Below, one piece after another: positions 1 through 5,978 of a stretch of DNA of 8,383 nt; position 1 is the stretch's first letter, and the number at the start of each line of letters is the position of its first letter. The position numbers and the translations under genes are program-made. Where the stretch lies: positions 1-8,383 of the forward strand of contig JAHFER010000060.1 in assembly GCA_023248365.1 (NCBI GenBank), in the 5' to 3' direction. This stretch comes from Nitrospirota bacterium (GTDB lineage Bacteria > Nitrospirota > 9FT-COMBO-42-15 > HDB-SIOI813). Below the pieces are notes generated by a model. The model worked only from the letters and a program-made list of their open reading frames with translations. It ran no database searches and had not been told where the DNA came from.

Positions 1-547
1 TATCAATTGAATTTCCATTTATATCTTTTGAAGAAATAGAGAAGGTATATTCTCCTTCTGCTTCTTGGTTTCCTGTTGAGTTCTTTCCATCCCAGGTGAA
101 GCTCTGATTACCTGCATCCTGTTGTCCGATGTTTATAGTCCTGATAACCTTTCCATCTTTATCAGATATACTAACATCCAATGAAGTGACCCCATTATTG
201 AGGGTATAGCCGATAGGTGAAGGGGATACATCCTTACTGATATAAACCTTATTCCCTTTCGCAGTTATCTCCTTTCCTATGAAATTGACAGACTGTACAT
301 CGTTTAAGCCTCCCTGATTATCAGACATCTTCGTTATATTGTCGTTTATTGAGGTAAGCTGATCAAGGCTTGAAAATTGAGTAAGCTGTGCTGTAAGCTC
401 AGTATTATCCATAGGCTTTAACGGGTCCTGAAATTGCATCTGTGTTACAAGCAGTTTTAAGAAATCATCTTTTCCAAGGGTCTTCTTAATAACCCTCGGT
501 GTGGTATCCGTTGTATAATTATTCAACTTGTTTACTGAAGTAATCAT
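1..547 (-). CDS. flgD: Flagellar hook cap / hook assembly protein FlgD (partial, C-terminus beyond window)
   Basis: FlgD sits at the tip of the growing hook and promotes addition of FlgE subunits; it leaves when the hook is finished. Translating the minus strand gives 182 residues before the left edge cuts the gene. The N-terminal FlgD signature is clear at about residues 27-65: DDFLKLLVTQMQFQDPL, then MDNTELTAQLTQFSSLDQL. A hinge follows, then the Ig-like FlgD domain, with a DGKVIRTI strand near 131 and F.WDGKNSTGN..AEGEYTF near 150-169. The missing part is probably only a few dozen residues. Two in-frame ATG codons lie at 553 and 547. I chose 547 because the G-rich ribosome site touches the first ATG directly but stands 6 nt from the second. 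The gene follows fliK after a repeat-filled gap, in the usual fliK-flgD order, and flgE would be expected next. Identification is firm; the truncation is the window edge, not a broken gene. Confidence 0.95.
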   Translation of the reverse strand, partial: MITSVNKLNNYTTDTTPRVIKKTLGKDDFLKLLVTQMQFQDPLKPMDNTELTAQLTQFSSLDQLTSINDNITKMSDNQGGLNDVQSVNFIGKEITAKGNKVYISKDVSPSPIGYTLNNGVTSLDVSISDKDGKVIRTINIGQQDAGNQSFTWDGKNSTGNQEAEGEYTFSISSKDINGNSID

Positions 548-553
548 GTCCAT

Positions 554-562
554 CCCCCTTTT
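554..562 (-). promoter_or_regulatory. Ribosome binding site of flgD
   Basis: The minus strand reads AAAAGGGGG directly before the ATG at 553 and 6 nt before the in-frame ATG at 547. Normal spacing favours 547 as the true start of flgD, giving a protein that begins MITSVNK. Confidence 0.6.
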
Positions 563-579
563 ACGTGTTGTCAAAATCT

Positions 580-760
580 AACCACAGAGAACACAGAGAA
601 AGATATTATAAATCAAACAAAAAACTGCTTTTCTCTGTGCCCTCATTAAGTGAATAAGATACATTATTTTAATCAACAAATTTACTACTTAAGAACGCAG
701 AAAACTACCTGAGGTTTCTATGTTTTATAATTTATTTTCCCCTCTGCGTGCTCTGTGGTT
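580..760. repeat. Degenerate CCACAGAG-type inverted repeat in the fliK-flgD gap
   Basis: The 239-nt space between the shifted fliK end and flgD (548-786) holds no open gene. Its left part begins AACCACAGAGAACACAGAG at 580-598. Its right end reads CTCTGCGTGCTCTGTGGTT at 742-760, which is close to the reverse complement of the left arm. A second partial arm, CTTTTCTCTGTG at 628-639, mirrors CACAGAGAAAG at 592-602, so the element looks nested or made of two decayed copies. The interior is AT-rich. Arms of the same kind occur in the flgC-fliE gap, so this is a dispersed family within the genome. No T-run follows the hairpin in the direction of transcription, so it does not look like a Rho-independent terminator. 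I see no sigma-54 or sigma-28 promoter here. Confidence 0.75.
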
Positions 761-786
761 TAATGTTTTCCCCTCTTTTTCATTTT

Positions 787-984
787 TCACGCAAATATGC
801 TTATGCTTCCCCTGCCCCCACTAACCATTGCTATCGGGATGGATGTCAGTTGATCCTTGTCAGAACCTTTTTCACCTGATAACATATTTCCCCACTGTCT
901 TCCACTATTTTCTTCCCTGTTATACGCTGACTTAAAATTATCTTTGAATCCATTGCTGTTGACTTCTACTTTAAACTGCTCTAC
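787..984 (-). other. fliK: Out-of-frame (-1) continuation of fliK C-terminus
   Basis: Straight after the fliK stop codon (983-981), the -1 frame is open for 65 codons up to a TGA at 789-787. It begins KVEQFKVEV when the overlapping Lys codon is included, which is what normally follows the LR.EL helix in the FliK C-terminal domain (typically LR.EL..QGL.VE.F.VEV). The rest is polar and Gly/Ser-rich and ends GRGSISIFA, like other FliK tails. Added to the 295 residues upstream it would give about 360 residues, a usual FliK length. It has no start codon or ribosome site suited to independent translation. I read it as the severed end of fliK, separated by a mutation, an assembly error or a recoding site. 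Confidence 0.8.
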
Positions 985-1868
985 TTTAATTCGTCCCGTA
1001 GTTGATTAAAACTCGATTCTAACATCTTTTTAACATCCTCATTCTCAACAACTATGTGTGCCTTCACATTCTTATCATTCACAGATATATCAAGGCGAAT
1101 ATCCCCGAGTTCCGCGGGCCTGAGTCTGAATTTAGCAGTATGGTTCCCTAATTGAGATGCGTAAATAACCTGTTGTGACATGTACTGAATTAAATTTCCC
1201 TGATCTACATATTTAGTAACAGGTTGTGTGTTTAAACTGTTATTATCAGTAAATTCAGTACCCTTTACAGCATTTACCAGTGCATTATTGTCATTAACTA
1301 TTATGTTGCTTCCGGGATTATCAATAATTGCATCTTTGTTAGAGTTAATGTTAAAACCTTTGTCTTTAAATAATGTTGAATTATCAGTTCCATCAACTGC
1401 CGGAACAGCGTCTTTCTTAGCGCTGTGCATAGGCATGGCAGTATCAAATAAACCTGATTCTGACTTTATATTCTGACCTTCTTTTTTAGTCTTTCCCAGT
1501 GTAACGGCATCAGGCTTACCAATAATCGTGCTTACTTTATCACCCTTTGTACAGACAGTGTCAGTGCCTGCAACAATATCAGTGGCTTTGTCAGTTCCTT
1601 TGTCAGTGGCTTTGACAGTGCCTTTGTCAGTGTTTGTGACACTGACGCTGTTATTTGAACTGACACCCGCACTTTCCTTATCAGGACTTACACTTGAATT
1701 TGAACCGGCGCTGTCACTGACACTGACACTCACACTGTCCGTAATAGGCTTGTTCATTTCTGCTAATAAAAGGACCGCAGAAAATATATCCTGTCCCTGA
1801 ACATTTGCCGGGTCTGGTTCAATTTTCCTAACATTGGATTGTTTAGCATTAACCTGCTGTACAGACAA
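981..1868 (-). CDS. fliK: Flagellar hook-length control protein FliK, frame interrupted near C-terminus
   Basis: FliK is secreted during hook assembly, measures hook length and switches export specificity by contacting FlhB. The first ~215 residues are low-complexity, rich in Ser, Thr, Asp, Asn and Lys, as expected of the disordered ruler part. They include Ser-Val runs (residues 44-56) and T-D-K-G/A repeats (about 78-97). The conserved hook-length domain starts near 220 and shows FRLRPAELGDIRLDISV at 247-263, then VKAHIVVENEDVKKMLESS and QLRDELK. The frame then meets TAG, and the expected remainder lies in the -1 frame (787-984). The start is a TTG; AAAAGGGG at 1878-1885 stands 9 nt upstream, and an in-frame TAA at 1886-1884 rules out anything earlier. 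One nucleotide separates it from the stop of the MotE-like gene. The family call is firm. Whether a functional protein is made is uncertain, because the last domain is cut. Confidence 0.88.
   Translation of the reverse strand: MSVQQVNAKQSNVRKIEPDPANVQGQDIFSAVLLLAEMNKPITDSVSVSVSDSAGSNSSVSPDKESAGVSSNNSVSVTNTDKGTVKATDKGTDKATDIVAGTDTVCTKGDKVSTIIGKPDAVTLGKTKKEGQNIKSESGLFDTAMPMHSAKKDAVPAVDGTDNSTLFKDKGFNINSNKDAIIDNPGSNIIVNDNNALVNAVKGTEFTDNNSLNTQPVTKYVDQGNLIQYMSQQVIYASQLGNHTAKFRLRPAELGDIRLDISVNDKNVKAHIVVENEDVKKMLESSFNQLRDELK
1579..1638 (-). repeat. 12-bp tandem repeat inside fliK
   Basis: Five consecutive 12-bp units can be read on the plus strand, of the form TCAGTGGCTTTG with one to four substitutions each. 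On the coding strand they give a tetrapeptide repeat T-D/V-K-G/A at about residues 78-97 of FliK. A shorter run of CACTGA units (1715-1736) encodes the Ser-Val stretch. Because the unit is a multiple of three, gain or loss of copies would keep the frame. Confidence 0.8.
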
Positions 1869-1869
1869 T

Positions 1870-2406
1870 TTATTTATCCCCTTTTATCGTCGCGATCTTT
1901 TCAGTAAGCCTTACTGCCCGTTCTGTGGACATGGCCTCCATAATTTTACCTGCATGCTTGCTCTTTAACCTTGAGATAAGCTCTACTGCCATAGCGCTGT
2001 CTAACCTCTCAATCCTTTGCGCTGCTTCAGACGGGGACATCGCCTCATATATCTTCACAAGATTTTCCATCCCCTGCAGAGAATTATTTTTCCCTTTGTT
2101 TGAGGCCAAATCTTTTTGAAGGCGCTCTCTCATGGACGAATACTGTTTTATTGATAATTCAACTGCATTTTTCAGTGCATTCAGGCTCAGTTCTTCTTTC
2201 TTCAGTGCATCTTCTCTTTTCGCCAGTTCTCTTTCCCTGTCTTCGAGGGACTTCATAATCCCTGAGATATCCTTTTCATCTTCATTTGAAACCTTCTGAT
2301 TCGTGTTGACCTGTTCCTGTTTTGCAGAGGCCGGCATAAATAAAAACACCCCTGTGATAACACTTAAGAAGATCGTAAGATATATAATTAATTCTCTTCT
2401 CCTCAA
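1870..2406 (-). CDS. MotE/YlxF-like flagellar-operon protein with MgtE-N-like domain
   Basis: This small protein (178 residues) is anchored by one N-terminal membrane segment (about residues 6-27, IIYLTIFLSVITGVFLF after an Arg-rich start), with the remainder probably outside the membrane in the periplasm. Residues about 45-105 form a charged coiled coil (SLEDRERELAKREDALKKEE). Residues about 115-172 resemble the helical MgtE N-terminal domain: LVKIYEAMSPSEAAQRIERL, then AVELISRLKSKHAGKIMEAM. This is the layout of MotE of alphaproteobacteria (chaperone of the motility protein MotC) and of YlxF, which has the same fliJ-fliK position in Bacillus. Two adjacent TTG codons (2409, 2406) could start it. 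I chose 2406 because GAGGGAG at 2412-2418 is 5 nt away, against 2 nt for the other; this start overlaps the fliJ stop as TTGA. Its role here is not established; a flagellar or stator-related function is inferred from position. Confidence 0.82.
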   Translation of the reverse strand: MRRRELIIYLTIFLSVITGVFLFMPASAKQEQVNTNQKVSNEDEKDISGIMKSLEDRERELAKREDALKKEELSLNALKNAVELSIKQYSSMRERLQKDLASNKGKNNSLQGMENLVKIYEAMSPSEAAQRIERLDSAMAVELISRLKSKHAGKIMEAMSTERAVRLTEKIATIKGDK

Positions 2407-2849
2407 CAATTCTCCCTCACATAACGGCTGGTGCCTGTCTCATCAAGCGCCTTCTTATCTGCCCTCTTTTCTGACTCCATCATTTTTGCCTTATCATTCT
2501 CTTTTACCTTTTCTACTATCTTTCTATCCTGCGTTGCAATAATAAGCGAGGCTCGCTTCTCATCATATAAGCGCTGGGTCTCCAGAACCTTCATACGCTG
2601 TGTTTCTATCTCAAGATCAATATGATAAAGATATGTCTGATACATGAGTATCTCATGCGGAGAAACATCCACGGCCTGTCTTTCTATCAGCTCTTCCACT
2701 GCACATCTTTGAATCTCTTCTAATGAAAAAAGCCTCTTTTCTTCCATATCTAATTTCTCTGTTGCCCCTGCAAGTTCATACATTTTTTCCTCCTCTATAA
2801 AAGCCTTATATTTAAGAAGTGGTTCGTATCTGAAATCCCCGGGCTTCAC
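2403..2849 (-). CDS. fliJ: Flagellar export protein FliJ
   Basis: FliJ is the small coiled-coil stalk of the flagellar export apparatus. It inserts into the FliI hexamer, links it to the FlhA gate, and helps handle chaperone-substrate complexes. The 148-residue product is almost wholly charged alpha-helix. It shows the FliJ pattern F.YEPLLKYKAFIEEEKMYEL at the N-terminus and DRKIVEKVKENDKAKMMESEKRADKKALDE at about 108-137, in separate helices of an antiparallel hairpin. Length matches the family (about 145-150). The start is GTG, two nucleotides after the fliI stop TAG, with a GA-rich ribosome site inside the last fliI codons. FliJ sequences are poorly conserved, so the call rests on the length, the coiled coil, the C-terminal pattern and the position directly after fliI. 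Confidence 0.9.
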   Translation of the reverse strand: MKPGDFRYEPLLKYKAFIEEEKMYELAGATEKLDMEEKRLFSLEEIQRCAVEELIERQAVDVSPHEILMYQTYLYHIDLEIETQRMKVLETQRLYDEKRASLIIATQDRKIVEKVKENDKAKMMESEKRADKKALDETGTSRYVRENC

Positions 2850-2851
2850 TG

Positions 2852-4171
2852 CTATACCCTCTCTTCAAACAGATCGTGTAATCCTCTCACGCAACTATCA
2901 AAATCTACTTTTTCGTTTATACCCTGACACAGAAATGAATTAATGCGGTCTATCATCTTTATGGCATAATCTATGTTTGCATTACTCCCTTTTTTGTAGG
3001 CGCCTATGTTTATAAGGTCTTCTGCCTTTCTATACCTTGATAGAATCTCTCTTAATCGTCTGTTATTATTTATATGGTCTGATGACACCACATCTATCAT
3101 CGTCCTGCTAAGACTGTGAAGTATATCAATGGCAGGATAGTGATTCTCTGCAGCAATCTCCCTTGACAAAACTATATGCCCGTCCAATATAGACCTTACT
3201 GCATCTGCAATAGGATCATTTAAATCATCCTCTTCTACAAGTACAGTGTAAAGCCCGGTAATACTTCCTTCTCCTGCACATGTGCCTGCCCTCTCCAGTA
3301 ACCTGGGAAGCGCAGAAAACACTGACGGTGTATAACCCTTGGTTGTCGGAGGTTCTCCGGCTGCGAGACCTACCTCTCTATAAGAAGTAGCAAACCTTGT
3401 AACAGAATCCATCATCAGTATTACCTTCTTACCGCAGTCTCTGAAATATTCAGCAATGGCCGTGGCAATATATGCGCCTCTTATTCTTACAAGCGGCGGC
3501 TGGTCAGATGTTGCAACAATAACAACCGACCTTGCAAGCCCTTCCTCTCTTAAATCCTTTTCTATAAATTCCTTTACTTCCCTGCCTCTCTCTCCTATCA
3601 GTGCAATCACATTTACATCTGCAGTAGTATTCCTTGCAATCATACCAAGCAGTACACTCTTCCCCACACCGCTTCCGGCAAAGATTCCAAGCCTCTGTCC
3701 CTGACCGCATGTAAGTAAGCCATTCAGGGCCTTTATCCCAAGATCAAGAGGTTTTTCAATCCGCCTCCTGTCCATCGGGTTCATAGGATCCCTGTAAATC
3801 GGATATGAATGCTTTTCAATTATCTGCCCCTTACTATCAAGAGGATTTCCAATACCATCCAATATTCTTCCAAGAAGACTGTTACCTACTTTTATATGGG
3901 CCTTATGCCTTTTTGCTACTATCTTGCTCCCGGGAGAAAATCCTCTTGTATCACCCAGCGGCATAAGTTGAATATTTCCACCCTTAAAACCTACAACTTC
4001 AGCCTCTACAGCCTGATTTCCTCCTCTTGGATAGATATCACAGAGTTCTCCGATAGATGAACCAGGACCATGCCCTTCTATAATCAAACCTGTAATTTGC
4101 GTAACCTTGCCGTATATTCTGACAGGGTCCATGTCTTCTATTGTCTGGTGATATTTCCTGAGATCTATCAT
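2852..4171 (-). CDS. fliI: Flagellum-specific export ATPase FliI
   Basis: FliI is the cytoplasmic hexameric ATPase that energises loading of rod, hook and filament subunits into the flagellar type III export gate; it resembles the F1-ATPase beta subunit. The 439-residue length is normal. Residues about 15-90 form the N-terminal beta-barrel (GKVTQITGLIIEG). The core has the Walker A loop GSGVGKS at 166-172, the catalytic-glutamate motif LIGERGREV at 191-199 and the Walker B strand VILMMDS at 250-256. Further FliI/F1 motifs are YREVGLAAGEPPTTKGYTPS near 264-283, DDLNDPIAD and DGHIVLSREIA. No key residue appears missing. ATG at 4171 overlaps the fliH stop as ATGA, so translation is probably coupled to its regulator FliH. 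The type III secretion homologue is an alternative only in principle, since every neighbour is flagellar. Confidence 0.98.
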   Translation of the reverse strand: MIDLRKYHQTIEDMDPVRIYGKVTQITGLIIEGHGPGSSIGELCDIYPRGGNQAVEAEVVGFKGGNIQLMPLGDTRGFSPGSKIVAKRHKAHIKVGNSLLGRILDGIGNPLDSKGQIIEKHSYPIYRDPMNPMDRRRIEKPLDLGIKALNGLLTCGQGQRLGIFAGSGVGKSVLLGMIARNTTADVNVIALIGERGREVKEFIEKDLREEGLARSVVIVATSDQPPLVRIRGAYIATAIAEYFRDCGKKVILMMDSVTRFATSYREVGLAAGEPPTTKGYTPSVFSALPRLLERAGTCAGEGSITGLYTVLVEEDDLNDPIADAVRSILDGHIVLSREIAAENHYPAIDILHSLSRTMIDVVSSDHINNNRRLREILSRYRKAEDLINIGAYKKGSNANIDYAIKMIDRINSFLCQGINEKVDFDSCVRGLHDLFEERV

Positions 4172-4842
4172 GCTTCCTCTGCAATCTGATTTTTATTTAT
4201 TGTCCTTCTGACCTCTTCCTCAATGATATTGAATTGTGAATCTATCCTCGCATCTATATCACCATGATTAGTCTCAACCAAACATCCCCCGGGGTGTATT
4301 GTCTCATCAACATCAAAATATATGCTCTTAAGCCCATCTACGCACTGTAACAGCTCTGATTTATTCTTGCTTAGTATATCGTAATCAATGTGACTTATTT
4401 TGACCTTAAGGGTCTCCCTGTCTGATGTCTTCCTGATGGCCTCTCTTACGGTATTAACAACCACCTCGCGTTCTTTATCAGCAGCCTCATACACTACCTT
4501 TCGCGCAATAGAAATAGATAGCTCTACAATATCAGTTTCTATCATCCCGTATATGCCGGTACTAAGTTTATGGATGCCGTCAACCAAAGACCTGACAAGG
4601 GTTAACTCATTACTGAGTTCTTCTAACATCTGGAGCCTGCCTGTTTCAAGCCCCTCGCCGAAGCCCTTTTCATGTGCCTCCCTTGCAAGTTTAACTTTCA
4701 GAGATTCTTTTTCTTCCTTAATAGGATAAGGTGAAATATCTTCAGAAATACCAACTGACCTTAATAGAAAGGGTTCGATATTATGCGAGCTATTACTGCT
4801 TTTAAGAATCCTGCAATTATCAGATGAGGACTTCTTCACCAC
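4168..4842 (-). CDS. fliH: Flagellar assembly protein FliH (regulator of FliI)
   Basis: FliH binds FliI as a dimer, restrains its ATPase activity and docks it at the C-ring through FliN. The 224-residue product has a variable polar N-terminus. It then has the glycine repeat typical of FliH, with Gly at 60, 64 and 68 (HEKGFGEGLETGR), within a long helix (about 45-110). The C-terminal domain resembles the V-type ATPase E subunit and includes IARKVVYEA near 112-120, LKVKISHIDYDIL near 145-157, and VDETIHPGGCLVETNHGDID followed by ARIDSQFNIIEEE near 178-210. Start is one of two adjacent GTG codons (4842 or 4839), 5 or 8 nt after a perfect AGGAGG. The first 23 bp overlap the end of fliG. No ATG lies nearby in frame. 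Confidence 0.95.
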   Translation of the reverse strand: MVKKSSSDNCRILKSSNSSHNIEPFLLRSVGISEDISPYPIKEEKESLKVKLAREAHEKGFGEGLETGRLQMLEELSNELTLVRSLVDGIHKLSTGIYGMIETDIVELSISIARKVVYEAADKEREVVVNTVREAIRKTSDRETLKVKISHIDYDILSKNKSELLQCVDGLKSIYFDVDETIHPGGCLVETNHGDIDARIDSQFNIIEEEVRRTINKNQIAEEA

Positions 4843-5827
4843 CCTTGCCTCCTAAAACAATCTTTCCTTCTTCTTCGAGCCGCTTTGCTATCTTTAAAAT
4901 AGCCTGGTGTGACTTTTCAACCTCACTTAATTTCACCGGCCCCTTTGCTTCCATATCTTCTTTTATACCCTGAGCAGCCCTTGTGGACATATTCTTTAAA
5001 AACTTCGCCTTTAACTCCTCTCCAGCGCCTTTAAGAGAGAGCATAAGGTCTTCTTTACTGACCTCTTTCAATATCTCCTGAATACCCCTGTCATCAACCT
5101 TGTTAAGGTCTTCGAATACAAACATCATCTGCCTTATCTTTTCTGCCAGATCAGGATAATTTTGTTCAATATTGCTTAAGATAGCTGCCTCAGTGGTCCT
5201 GTCCATATTATTCAGTATGGAGGCTACTGCTTCAGGGCCGCCTAACTTCTTATTCATAACATTACCACCCATCAGGAGTTGTTTCGTAAGCACATCTTCA
5301 ATCTCTTTAATCAGCAAAGGCGATACACTTTCTATTGTGGCCATCCTGAATATGACATCTGCCCTGACAGCATCAGGCAGCATTGTTACTACCTGACCTG
5401 CCTGGTCAGAATCCAGATGTGCAAGTATAAGCGCAATAGTCTGAGGGTGTTCACCTTTGATAAGATTCCCAATACCCCTCGGGTCGATCCATTTTAATGA
5501 CTCAAGTCCCCGGCCTTCACTGCTGATATCAAAATTTTCAATAATCTTATCTGCCTTGTCCTGTCCCATGGCCTTAGTGAGAACAGAACGGAGATAATCC
5601 CCGCCGCCAAATAAAAGTCCATCCGGAGATTTGGAAACCTCACAAAACTCCTTCATGATGGCTTTTACATTGACAGGCTCTGGTTTTTCATTCTTTGACA
5701 GGTAGTTACCAATCATCTTAATCTCTTTTGGCTCTAAATTCTTCATCACCTCAGACGCCACATCCTCACCAAGAGATAATAAGAGTATCGCCGCCTTTTC
5801 AAAGCCAGTTTGTTTTTCCTCTGCCAT
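4820..5827 (-). CDS. fliG: Flagellar motor switch protein FliG
   Basis: FliG is the rotor protein of the C-ring; it binds FliF and FliM and interacts with stator MotA to make torque. The 335-residue length is typical. The N-terminal domain begins KAAILLLSLGEDVASEVMKNL (from about residue 11). The middle domain carries the FliM-binding EHPQ motif at 126-129 (GEHPQTIALILAHL), and the hinge MFVFEDL lies at 235-241. The torque helix keeps the charge pattern known from E. coli: Lys266, Arg283, Glu290, Asp291 and Lys299 by count (LKGAGE, MSTRAAQGIKEDM, GPVKLSEVE). ATG at 5827 follows AAAGGAG at 5838-5844 with a 10-nt spacer, slightly long. A 151-nt gap with a palindromic repeat separates it from fliF, unusual because these genes are mostly adjacent. 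Its end overlaps fliH. Confidence 0.98.
   Translation of the reverse strand: MAEEKQTGFEKAAILLLSLGEDVASEVMKNLEPKEIKMIGNYLSKNEKPEPVNVKAIMKEFCEVSKSPDGLLFGGGDYLRSVLTKAMGQDKADKIIENFDISSEGRGLESLKWIDPRGIGNLIKGEHPQTIALILAHLDSDQAGQVVTMLPDAVRADVIFRMATIESVSPLLIKEIEDVLTKQLLMGGNVMNKKLGGPEAVASILNNMDRTTEAAILSNIEQNYPDLAEKIRQMMFVFEDLNKVDDRGIQEILKEVSKEDLMLSLKGAGEELKAKFLKNMSTRAAQGIKEDMEAKGPVKLSEVEKSHQAILKIAKRLEEEGKIVLGGKGGEEVLI
4848..4853 (-). promoter_or_regulatory. Consensus ribosome binding site of fliH inside fliG
   Basis: The minus strand reads AGGAGG, a full Shine-Dalgarno match, within the last codons of fliG (the Leu-Gly-Gly of IVLGGKGG). It lies 5 nt before GTG 4842 and 8 nt before GTG 4839. It fixes the fliH start within the overlap and may compensate for the GTG codon. 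Confidence 0.75.
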
Positions 5828-5863
5828 TATTCCAAAGCTCCTTTAAGTCTTGATTCTTACTTC

Positions 5864-5943
5864 AAATCCCCCTTTGTCCCCCTTTTCTAAAGGGGGAATA
5901 TTGTAAGTCACCCCACTTTTCTAAAGGGGGGATGAGGGGATTT
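5864..5943. repeat. AAATCCCC..GGGGATTT palindromic repeat in the fliF-fliG gap
   Basis: The gap 5828-5978 holds a two-hairpin element. The outer arms are AAATCCCC at 5864-5871 and GGGGATTT at 5936-5943, perfectly complementary. Inside lie two near-identical units, CCCCCTTTTCTAAAGGGGGA at 5878-5897 and CCCACTTTTCTAAAGGGGGG at 5912-5931, each self-complementary. The layout resembles small non-autonomous palindromic elements (REP or MITE-like). From memory, similar C-run/G-run repeats are scattered in Nitrospirota, Desulfobacterota and cyanobacteria; I could not check this. No T-run follows in the direction of transcription. Beside it, 5944-5976 has an irregular CACTG/ACTG-rich stretch with no coding sense. 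The fliG ribosome site lies outside the element. Confidence 0.85.
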
Positions 5944-5978
5944 TACTGCTCACTGCTTCCTATCACTGTTTACTGTAT

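Noticed and set aside
205..219. GCCGATA-like match to a sigma-28 -10 element
   Set aside because: It lies on the plus strand inside flgD, opposite to transcription, and I see no matching -35 element.
1..547. flgD as a truncated pseudogene
   Set aside because: The frame is intact to the window edge with conserved N-terminal and Ig-like regions; it is cut only by the window.
1579..1638. Regular repeats as a possible CRISPR array
   Set aside because: The units are 12 bp with no spacers and are in frame within fliK.
1228..1800. Two plus-strand frames opposite fliK, rich in Leu/Ser/Val
   Set aside because: They are the antisense reading of low-complexity fliK codons; the apparent hydrophobic repeats come from the Ser-Val and T-D-K-G repeats.
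3456..3710. Open frames on both strands inside fliI (82 codons plus strand, 68 codons minus strand)
   Set aside because: Both lie wholly within the conserved ATPase core of fliI and read as out-of-frame shadows (the minus one is Cys/Arg-rich).
4283..4300. Short C-run/G-run palindrome in fliH
   Set aside because: It encodes the conserved His-Pro-Gly-Gly of FliH, is imperfect, and needs no further explanation.
4400..4729. Plus-strand open frame of 109 codons opposite fliH
   Set aside because: It is antisense to a clear fliH, is Ser/Thr/Leu-rich without domain sense, and has no credible ribosome site.
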